A stretch of DNA of 6,720 bases from Armatimonadota bacterium. GTDB lineage: Bacteria > Armatimonadota > Fervidibacteria > Fervidibacterales > Fervidibacteraceae. The DNA lies in NCBI GenBank assembly GCA_026419315.1, contig JANZZQ010000061.1:1-6720 (forward strand), written 5' to 3'. The notes under the pieces are model-generated. The model was not told the origin of the DNA. It did not search any database and saw only the letters and a program-made list of their open reading frames with translations. The translations under genes and the position numbers were made by a program. Of this stretch, positions 1-4,710 are shown piece by piece (the first letter of the stretch is position 1; each line of letters begins with the position of its first letter).

Positions 1-17
1 ATGTGTATAAGAGACAG
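1..17. other. Nextera/Tn5 mosaic-end adapter remnant (left)
   Basis: The first 17 bases match the 3' part of the 19-bp Tn5 mosaic end used in Nextera libraries (TGTATAAGAGACAG core). This is a library artefact, not biology. It extends the reading frame of the neighbouring truncated gene by foreign codons, so that protein should be read only down to position 18. Confidence 0.96.
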
Positions 18-698
18 GGCAAGCGGCCCGCTCCCCAGGCGGGGTAGGCCCTGGGGGAAGGGGTTGATGGCCCCCTGAAAGAAGGCCTGGAAACTGGGAT
101 AAGAATGCGCCCCAACCTGGACGTCCGTGCCCTCCTCCTCTTCCTCCTCAACCTTGTAGCCAGCGAGGGCAACTATCGGAGCGAACAAATTTTGGAGAAC
201 ACGGCGCTTTGCCCTCGTGCATGCAGCCATGACAATTACATGCTCAGGGGTATTTTCATCCCATCGCCGCTTCCACGAACCAGTTTTCCTGTCCCTAATC
301 ATCTCATCACGCTCAGCGATCCCCCACTCCCCACCTTCCTCTGGCACGATGGGCTGCCCTGTCTTCATACTGATAGGCAACGCCCTCGCCCTTGCCCTGA
401 CCAACTTTCCGCGCTCATCCCGCTCTTCCTTCAGTTCCACGATGGTCGCAATGACACCATACCATGTCCCGATGGTCTGCCACGCGGGAAAAAGCAAGCC
501 CTCAATGGGCTTGCCCCGCGCATCAGTCCCTATCGTGTAAATCCAGCCCGCTTGCTCAACGATGCTCCTGAGCAAGCGAGCAACTTCCCTGCCACGAATA
601 ACGGCTTCTTTGGGGTCGTAGACAAGTTGGAACGAACCAGCGGGAACAATGTCGGTCACCTCTACCCCTTCCCGCTCGTAGATTTGTTCCTCCTCCAT
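18..698 (-). CDS. Phage protein, possible single-strand annealing/recombination protein (3' truncated)
   Basis: The gene is open from its ATG to the left edge, giving 227 genuine residues and no C-terminus. The ATG at 698 follows GGAGGTG with a gap of about 8 nt; this site overlaps the stop of the preceding gene, so the two are translationally close. Visible landmarks are a segment with PAWQTIG and YGV near residues 71-82, a basic/Ala stretch RARARAL near 101-107, and MAACTRAKRRVLQN at 157-170 followed by a hydrophobic stretch ending LAGY (178-181) and a run of six Glu. From memory, a family of phage proteins of about this size shares an AWQ..G...G segment and a TRA..RAL...LAGY segment. The TRA helix also recalls Rad52/Erf-like annealing proteins. 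A recombination role is inference; the coding call is firm. Position downstream of two zinc-binding-like proteins fits an early DNA-metabolism operon. Confidence 0.5.
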
Positions 699-699
699 C

Positions 700-1023
700 T
701 TAATTCACCTCCAAGCGTGTCATTTTTGCGGCTCGCTCGTGCATCAAATCAACGAGCCGCTGCAAATTTTCAGGGAAAACATAATTGCAATCGGTGCAGA
801 CATAATAGGAGACCCATCCCTTGCCCCCCACCCAACTGACTTGTTTAACGCTCAGACCTTTACAAAGCGGGCAGAGGGCTCGGCGAAAATCAGACTTAAG
901 AACGCATAAATTAAGTTCGCACATGGGACAACTGACGCGGAAAATGTAAGAATCTTGGATGGAGAAATAAAAATACTCCGCTTGCGGAAACGAACAATCC
1001 ACGCACCTCTCCTCCCACCTCAT
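700..1023 (-). CDS. Small protein with four CxxC zinc knuckles
   Basis: The protein has 107 residues. Cysteine pairs lie at 7/10, 32/35, 51/54 and 76/79, with one extra Cys at 40. This is the pattern of two zinc ribbons, each held by two CxxC knuckles. The tail (about 84-107) is a predicted charged helix. The ATG at 1023 is preferred over an upstream TTG at 1053: GGGGGTG lies about 8 nt before it, and it overlaps the stop of the upstream gene in an ATGA arrangement typical of coupled genes. The stop falls inside the ribosome binding site of the next gene. No catalytic motif is visible. A nucleic-acid-binding or structural zinc role is inferred; I do not recognise the family. Confidence 0.75.
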   Translation of the reverse strand: MRWEERCVDCSFPQAEYFYFSIQDSYIFRVSCPMCELNLCVLKSDFRRALCPLCKGLSVKQVSWVGGKGWVSYYVCTDCNYVFPENLQRLVDLMHERAAKMTRLEVN

Positions 1024-1223
1024 TTCCCATTCACCCCCAATTTCCTCCGCCAATATGCTTCTATATTGTGTTTGTTACGACATGAAGAGGAACAATACTT
1101 CTGGAAGGACAGCGAGGTGAAAAACTCCCTCCCACAAACAGGACAAACCTTCAACGGGGGGTAAATCAATTTCTTTGAATTTCCCTTTGTTGATTTCACC
1201 TGAGTTTGAGTCTCGTCAACCAT
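1020..1223 (-). CDS. Small treble-clef/zinc-ribbon-like protein, first gene of leftward operon
   Basis: The protein has 67 residues: a polar Lys/Thr/Gln-rich N-terminus (1-20), then CPVCGREF (27-34) and YCSSSCRNKH (43-52), then a basic tail. The CxxCG...F...YCSxxCRN spacing is a common treble-clef-like zinc finger of small phage and bacterial proteins. The ATG at 1223 is chosen over the upstream in-frame ATG at 1256. GGAGGTGG lies 6 nt before 1223, and the -10 box at 1245-1250 puts the transcript start near 1238, downstream of the 1256 codon. The 3' end overlaps the next gene in an ATGA arrangement. It is transcribed divergently from the repressor, so it is a candidate early regulator, but function is inferred only from context. 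Confidence 0.72.
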   Translation of the reverse strand: MVDETQTQVKSTKGNSKKLIYPPLKVCPVCGREFFTSLSFQKYCSSSCRNKHNIEAYWRRKLGVNGK

Positions 1224-1244
1224 TTGTTTCCACCTCCGCCCCTT

Positions 1245-1273
1245 ATTATAACACAACCTGTTTTAAAAATCAA
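1245..1273 (-). promoter_or_regulatory. Leftward sigma-70-like promoter of zinc-finger operon
   Basis: On the minus strand there is TTGATT (1273-1268), a 17-bp spacer, then a perfect TATAAT (1250-1245) preceded by an extended -10 TG at the right spacing. The predicted start is near 1238, leaving only about 15 nt of leader with the ribosome binding site. The 33-bp shared element (1253-1285) covers the -35 box and spacer, the usual place for repression. Confidence 0.8.
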
Positions 1274-1285
1274 CTGTTAGTTTAA
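1253..1285. promoter_or_regulatory. Shared 33-bp control element, copy A
   Basis: Aligned without gaps to 4208-4240, 24 of 33 bases agree. The matches concentrate in two blocks: ACCTGTTT near the left end, and AACTGTTAGTTTAA at the right end (12 of 14 identical to copy B). The sequence between the blocks is AT-rich and diverged, but its length is the same. On the minus strand each block contains a CAG[T/G]T core, and the two cores are 16 bp apart. Both copies lie in divergent promoter regions and in the same orientation. A binding site for the HTH protein encoded at 1361 is the simplest explanation, by inference. Confidence 0.55.
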
Positions 1286-1286
1286 T

Positions 1287-1309
1287 GCGATGCAATTTAA
1301 TTGCACCGC
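1287..1309. promoter_or_regulatory. 23-bp palindromic operator candidate
   Basis: The 15-base core TGCAATTTAATTGCA is a perfect palindrome around one central base. Beyond one mismatched position it continues with GCG on the left and CGC on the right, giving 11-bp arms with one mismatch. It ends 3 bp before the -35 box of the repressor promoter. Such symmetry is typical of dimeric HTH repressor sites, so autoregulation by the adjacent HTH protein is likely but inferred. Confidence 0.65.
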
Positions 1310-1311
1310 TA

Positions 1312-1340
1312 TTTACACTGACAGATTGTTGCGCTATAAT
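1312..1340 (+). promoter_or_regulatory. Rightward sigma-70-like promoter of repressor gene
   Basis: TTTACA (1312-1317), a 17-bp spacer and a perfect TATAAT (1335-1340) give a predicted start near 1347, only about 14 nt before the ATG at 1361. The leader consists almost entirely of the ribosome binding site. It is back to back with the leftward promoter; the two -35 boxes are about 40 bp apart. Confidence 0.8.
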
Positions 1341-1360
1341 CTGCTGCGGAGGTGAAAGTA

Positions 1361-1738
1361 ATGACAAAATACAGTCCAATCTGGGCTTCCTTTATGAGGA
1401 ACATTCGAAAAGCAAAAGGCTTAACTTTAATTGAGATGGCTCAAAGATTGCAATGCACCCCGCAGTATGTCTACGAACTGGAAAAGGGTAGGCTGCCAAG
1501 CGATAGTTTCGTCATCTCCGCAGCCAAAGCGCTTGAAGAAGATCCCATTGAATGGTATCAAATTTACCTCATGTCCAGAGCAGAAACTGTCAACCTTGAC
1601 CCATCACAAGTCTTCTCATCAAAACAAAACCCCTTCAACGACATCCCAATAGAACTTCGTTCTATCCTCTCACAACTCATCCGCGACCGAAAACTTTACC
1701 AGAAGGCAATTTCCATGCTAAAATTGCTCGTGGAGTGA
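1361..1738 (+). CDS. Cro/CI-family (HTH_3, XRE) transcriptional repressor
   Basis: The protein has 125 residues. Residues 8-62 form a lambda-repressor-like helix-turn-helix: MRNIRKAKGLTLIEMAQRL then CTPQYVYELEKGRLPS, with the family's E-x-G-x-x-x-P signature after the recognition helix. The C-terminal half (about 75-125) has no LexA/CI-type self-cleavage protease motif and ends in a predicted helix that could be a dimerisation arm. The ATG at 1361 lies 6 nt after GGAGGTG. An in-frame GTG at 1352 falls inside that ribosome binding site and is rejected. It has its own promoter with a palindrome just upstream, which suggests autoregulation. It is probably the phage's main switch repressor. Without a cleavage domain, release would need an antirepressor or competition rather than RecA-driven cleavage (inference). 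Confidence 0.88.
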   Translation: MTKYSPIWASFMRNIRKAKGLTLIEMAQRLQCTPQYVYELEKGRLPSDSFVISAAKALEEDPIEWYQIYLMSRAETVNLDPSQVFSSKQNPFNDIPIELRSILSQLIRDRKLYQKAISMLKLLVE

Positions 1739-1743
1739 TACCT

Positions 1744-1923
1744 ATGAAGGATAAATTCTTCTGGAGCGTTGTCATCATTTGTGCGACCGCAATCACCATA
1801 ACTTTGCTTCTCGTCCAACTCTTCCGCTATCAATACTTTCCGCCAACTTACAGTTACTGCATAGATAAATTGACGGGGAAGAAATATTTCTTTGATGGAA
1901 CGAAGTGGCGTTCGTTCCCCTAA
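1744..1923 (+). CDS. Small single-pass membrane protein downstream of repressor
   Basis: The protein has 59 residues: a short charged start (MKDKFF), one hydrophobic segment at about 7-26, then RYQYFPP and a polar tail with KLTGKKYFFDGTKW. The likely arrangement is a membrane anchor with a small folded or extracytoplasmic tail. The ATG at 1744 has GGAG about 8 nt upstream, at the very end of the repressor gene. A GTG at 1735 would give a 4-bp GTGA overlap but has no ribosome binding site of its own. It is co-transcribed with the repressor, so it would be made in the repressed (lysogenic) state. Superinfection exclusion or another lysogenic-conversion role is possible, but I recognise no family. 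It overlaps the tail of the large terminase gene by 4 bp. Confidence 0.62.
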   Translation: MKDKFFWSVVIICATAITITLLLVQLFRYQYFPPTYSYCIDKLTGKKYFFDGTKWRSFP

Positions 1924-3269
1924 TAAATCCTCAATGTCCCCAAAATGTTCCTCGCCTTCACAGCCCTCACTACATTCACAGGCGGATGAATTTGCCCAAA
2001 CGGGGCGTAAATGTCTAAAACATACCTCAGCGCATCAACAATGTGGTCGTAGTAGCCATCTTTCAAAATCTCACCAACTTCATCTCGCCTGTAGCCACCT
2101 TCAAAAGCGCGAACCAATATCTTGCATTTCGGGTGAATAAAAAGCCTATTCTTGCGCAACAAACCGATGATGTTTTGAATTCCAGCCTCTATCGGCACTC
2201 GCTTCATCCTCAACGCAATTTTATGTTTGACACGCAACTCAACATCTATGCTCTCAGCCCTGTCGCTCTTTTGAACCGCTGCATATGGGTCGCCACAGTA
2301 AATCACAATGGGCGCATTGGTGAAATAAGCGCCCGTCCTGTTCTTGACAATTTCAATGAAGTCATCAAGCAGCATGTTGTGACCGAGAAACTCATCAAGA
2401 ACATGGACGCACCTTCCCGACGGGTTTTCGGGCTCACCGACAACTTGAACCCAAACAGCGGCTGGTCTGTGATAACCGAAGTCCAACCCCACAAGCAACG
2501 CATATCGCGGGTCAAACTCCAACTCCCTGACATGGACGGGCTTCTGGAAAAACGATCGGAAAACAGCGCTCCCCTCAGGAACAAATCCCCACTCACCCTT
2601 AGCATATCGCTCAACTTCCTCTGGGCTCATCGTGTCAAGCAAGATGTTTTTGAAGTCCGAAGGCAAATATGGGTTATCGTCTATTGTCGCGTAAACGACT
2701 GCCGTCCCTTGCGCCTTCTCTATGTCCCACTCCGGAATCCCAACGAAAAACTCGTAAAGCCAATGGGTCTCAGGAACGGGGTTAGCAGTGGCAAACAAAT
2801 GTCGCCTGTTGCGTGGAACATGGGGTAAACGCAAGCGAGTTAACTGAAACTTGAAAACTTCAAATGGCACATCTTCAACTTGGTCAATGGCGATGAACCC
2901 GACATTCAAACCTTTCGTCCTCCGAAGCGACTTGACTGTGTCGCCAAGACCTGTCAAAAAGACGACCGAGCCAGTCGCTGGAAAGAATATCTGTTTCTTG
3001 CGGCTGTAATGCTGATATGGGATGCCACTCATCTCCAACTCAAAAAGCAAATCCTCAAGAACCGTCCGCTCCAAATCCTCGTAAGCCATCCGAGCCAAAA
3101 CGCCCCTGTTGTTGCGAACCATCAAGCAGTCGTCAATCAACTGCCAAATCAAAGCGGTTGTCTTGCCGCTACCCGTCGCGCCGATGAACAAAACTATCGG
3201 ATACTCAAGGCAGCGACGGTGAAACTCTTTTTGAATGTCCGTCGGCTTGTATCGGTCACCAACAAACAT
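1920..3269 (-). CDS. terL: Phage terminase large subunit (ATPase/nuclease)
   Basis: The protein has 449 residues, the normal length for TerL; it pumps DNA into the prohead and cuts it at the end. Residue numbers here count from the ATG. The N-terminal ATPase has Walker A GATGSGKT (30-37) and Walker B FIAID (125-129) followed by QVED, a variant in which the catalytic acid is probably E132. RLRLP follows at 145-149 and TANP at 161-164. The C-terminal RNase H-like nuclease shows VGLDFGY (260-266), IYCGDP (323-328) and DHIVDALRY (408-416), supplying the expected metal-binding aspartates. The ATG at 3269 is preferred over an adjacent TTG at 3272 because GAGGTG lies 7 nt upstream of the ATG. It starts 15 bp after the probable small terminase and converges with the repressor operon. 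Confidence 0.95.
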   Translation of the reverse strand: MFVGDRYKPTDIQKEFHRRCLEYPIVLFIGATGSGKTTALIWQLIDDCLMVRNNRGVLARMAYEDLERTVLEDLLFELEMSGIPYQHYSRKKQIFFPATGSVVFLTGLGDTVKSLRRTKGLNVGFIAIDQVEDVPFEVFKFQLTRLRLPHVPRNRRHLFATANPVPETHWLYEFFVGIPEWDIEKAQGTAVVYATIDDNPYLPSDFKNILLDTMSPEEVERYAKGEWGFVPEGSAVFRSFFQKPVHVRELEFDPRYALLVGLDFGYHRPAAVWVQVVGEPENPSGRCVHVLDEFLGHNMLLDDFIEIVKNRTGAYFTNAPIVIYCGDPYAAVQKSDRAESIDVELRVKHKIALRMKRVPIEAGIQNIIGLLRKNRLFIHPKCKILVRAFEGGYRRDEVGEILKDGYYDHIVDALRYVLDIYAPFGQIHPPVNVVRAVKARNILGTLRIY

Positions 3270-3284
3270 CAACGAACACCTCGC

Positions 3285-3785
3285 TTAACTTTCGCCTTCA
3301 GTCAAGGCTTTTTGCTCCTTTGGCTCCAACTCAACCACCTGACCGGTAATGGGTGACCGATATTGGAGCCGTTGCTGCAGGATATTGACCTGAACGCCGC
3401 CTTTGCCCCTGAACTTGGAGTCATACCCTTGAAGCAATTTGATGGCAGCATCAATATCGCCCTCAGCCAAAACCCTGTCAAAGACCATCAACCTCAACTT
3501 CTCAACTTGAGCCTCAATCCACCTCTCCTTGTCCTCCATCTCAACCTCAAGCAACGCCTTCCTCAATTGCTCAACCCCAGCGACCACTTTCCCCCACCAA
3601 CTCGCTATCTGGCGCAAATGGCTCTCGTTGATTATCCCGTGCCGCATCGCAATCGCTAACCCGTCATCACCAAACCTGAAAATCAACACCGCTGTCAGAC
3701 ACGCCCTCCCCGCTGCCGGCATCTCCCTCAATATCGCTTCCATCCCCTGCATCATTGACGATAGCCTTGAAGACTTCGTTGGCAC
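3285..3785 (-). CDS. terS: Probable terminase small subunit
   Basis: The protein has 166 residues and lies immediately upstream of the large terminase, the usual place for the DNA-recognition subunit. A helical N-terminal part (about 15-62), including LAIAMRHGIINESHLRQI, could hold a helix-turn-helix. A charged, probably coiled-coil segment follows (about 65-105), as in oligomeric small terminases. The C-terminus (DIDAAIKLLQGYDSKFRG, then a Gln-rich stretch) fits the portal- or large-subunit-facing end. I see no signature that proves the family. The start is a GTG with a strong GAGGTG 7 nt upstream, the same arrangement as at the large terminase. Internal ATGs at 3755 and 3743 are alternatives. 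The first 119 bp overlap the preceding gene in another frame. Confidence 0.6.
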   Translation of the reverse strand: MPTKSSRLSSMMQGMEAILREMPAAGRACLTAVLIFRFGDDGLAIAMRHGIINESHLRQIASWWGKVVAGVEQLRKALLEVEMEDKERWIEAQVEKLRLMVFDRVLAEGDIDAAIKLLQGYDSKFRGKGGVQVNILQQRLQYRSPITGQVVELEPKEQKALTEGES

Positions 3786-4176
3786 GCAATATCACCTCTG
3801 CCTTAAGTTTCTCTAACTCAATCACCGCATTGAACCCTTTCTTGTGCCGCTCCAAAATAGGCGGGAGTATCCGAAGCCACTCCGATAAAGTCAGAAAAGA
3901 ACGACGGGGAAAGTCAGGTTGAGCCCTGAACCAACTCGGAGACACTCCAGTAAGCCTCGCAATGGCTATAACACCGAGGAGACAAAAGCCGTTCTTGTAG
4001 CCCTTGAACTGATATATCCCACGCTCCCTCAGAACCTTCTGCTCAACGAGCGCCTCAACCTTCTGCGGCGTCACCTTCACATACTGCTTCTGACGAAACG
4101 GGTGACGCCACCAAGGCTCCACTCCCAACTCGCGAAGCACCTTCCACAGTTTTCTCCGCGACACTACCACTTCCAT
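3667..4176 (-). CDS. Unrecognised DNA-binding-like protein, first gene of packaging operon
   Basis: The protein has 169 residues and I do not recognise it. The N-terminus (about 1-50) is basic, with many Arg/Lys/Trp, and could form a winged-helix fold. Residues 66-90 (LLGVIAIARLTGVSPSWFRA) look like a second helix-turn-helix. A helical Glu/Lys-rich segment follows (about 100-140). The last 29 residues change character abruptly to Gly/Asp/Ser (NDAGDGSDIEGDAGSGEG), and this tail is exactly where the next gene overlaps in the +1 frame. The ATG at 4176 has AGGGGTG about 8 nt upstream and a promoter beyond. It could be a DNA-recognition partner of the terminase or a regulator of packaging. Whether the tail is real, or a base error split one longer protein, is discussed in the findings. 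Confidence 0.65.
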   Translation of the reverse strand: MEVVVSRRKLWKVLRELGVEPWWRHPFRQKQYVKVTPQKVEALVEQKVLRERGIYQFKGYKNGFCLLGVIAIARLTGVSPSWFRAQPDFPRRSFLTLSEWLRILPPILERHKKGFNAVIELEKLKAEVILRANEVFKAIVNDAGDGSDIEGDAGSGEGVSDSGVDFQVW

Positions 4177-4194
4177 TGTAACTACACCCCTTGG

Positions 4195-4223
4195 TTGATT
4201 TCTGTAAACTACCTGTTTATAAT
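4195..4223 (+). promoter_or_regulatory. Rightward sigma-70-like promoter of replication operon
   Basis: TTGATT (4195-4200), a 17-bp spacer and a perfect TATAAT (4218-4223) predict a start near 4230. The -35 hexamer is identical to that of the leftward promoter at 1273, and the spacing is the same. The -10 box lies inside the 33-bp shared element (4208-4240), so a protein bound there would block transcription. Confidence 0.75.
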
Positions 4224-4240
4224 TATAACTGATGGTTTAA
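4208..4240. promoter_or_regulatory. Shared 33-bp control element, copy B
   Basis: Copy B of the element at 1253-1285: ACCTGTTT at 4212-4219 and AACTGATGGTTTAA at 4227-4240, with the same distance between blocks and the same orientation. At its left end there is also a small inverted repeat, TGTAAAC(tacct)GTTTATA, with one mismatch. The element covers the -10 boxes of both divergent promoters. One bound repressor could therefore silence the replication and packaging operons together. Confidence 0.55.
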
Positions 4241-4250
4241 CAAAAAACAA
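4222..4250 (-). promoter_or_regulatory. Leftward promoter of packaging operon
   Basis: On the minus strand, TTGTTT (4250-4245), a 17-bp spacer and TATAAT (4227-4222) predict a start near 4215. The -35 box is weak (3 of 6). This -10 box and the rightward one at 4218-4223 overlap by 2 bp, so polymerase can probably occupy only one of the two promoters at a time. Confidence 0.55.
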
Positions 4251-4263
4251 AGAGGTGGTCGCA

Positions 4264-4710
4264 ATGAACCGATGGCGAAAAGGGAAGCGGGGAGAATTAG
4301 AAGTGGCGAGATTACTTTACCAAGCCCACTACGGCTCCCCTCCAAACCCCGACAGGGATGTCTTCGTCAGGACGAAAGGCGGAGTGAGGCAAAAAGAAGG
4401 TGATTTGGTTACCCCTGCCGATTTCCCTTTTTTCGTTGAAGTCAAAAACCGATCAATCTCTTTGCCAAAACTCTTGACTTCCGAGTGGCTGAAAATGCTC
4501 TCGGAAACAATCACCAAAGCAAAAAGAAAACCAATCCTTTTTTGCTTCAAATGCCAACGAGAGTGGTGGGTCGTAACAAACGCTCCCATTGACGCACAAC
4601 TGTTCATCGTAATCAACCAACACGAATTCGCCATCACTACCCTTAAAAAGTTCTGTGAGTGGTGGCAGCAGAAGGAGAGGAATAAACATGAAGCGCAAAC
4701 TCGTAATTGA
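4264..4710 (+). CDS. PD-(D/E)XK nuclease, Holliday-junction-resolvase-like
   Basis: The protein has 148 residues. The N-terminus WRKGKRGELEVARLL (4-18) is the usual first helix of small phage and archaeal resolvase-like nucleases, with E11 or E13 as the first acid. D47 in QKEGDLV (43-49) and the E59-V-K61 pair in FFVEVKNR (56-63) complete the PD-(D/E)XK site. The gap between them holds PADFPF, as often seen in phage members. Likely role: cleaving branched DNA during replication, recombination or before packaging. The ATG at 4264 has AGAGGTGG about 5 nt upstream. The longer open frame upstream runs through the promoter and is rejected. It overlaps the helicase gene by 23 bp. Other PD-(D/E)XK activities cannot be excluded. 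Confidence 0.68.
   Translation: MNRWRKGKRGELEVARLLYQAHYGSPPNPDRDVFVRTKGGVRQKEGDLVTPADFPFFVEVKNRSISLPKLLTSEWLKMLSETITKAKRKPILFCFKCQREWWVVTNAPIDAQLFIVINQHEFAITTLKKFCEWWQQKERNKHEAQTRN

Noticed and set aside
105..839. Long plus-strand open frame over the left end
   Set aside because: It lies antisense to two genes with good ribosome binding sites and coherent protein features. Its own translation is Pro/Leu/Arg-rich without domains, and it has no ribosome binding site.
1224..1256. Start codon at 1256 for the zinc-finger gene
   Set aside because: It lies upstream of the -10 box of the gene's own promoter and has no ribosome binding site. The ATG at 1223 has both in the right place.
2043..2828. 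261-codon plus-strand open frame
   Set aside because: It is antisense to the terminase ATPase and nuclease motifs; a shadow frame.
3919..4263. Upstream extension of the resolvase-like gene to 3919
   Set aside because: It would run antisense through the start of the 3667-4176 gene and across the divergent promoters. The ATG at 4264 has a proper ribosome binding site just downstream of the predicted transcript start.
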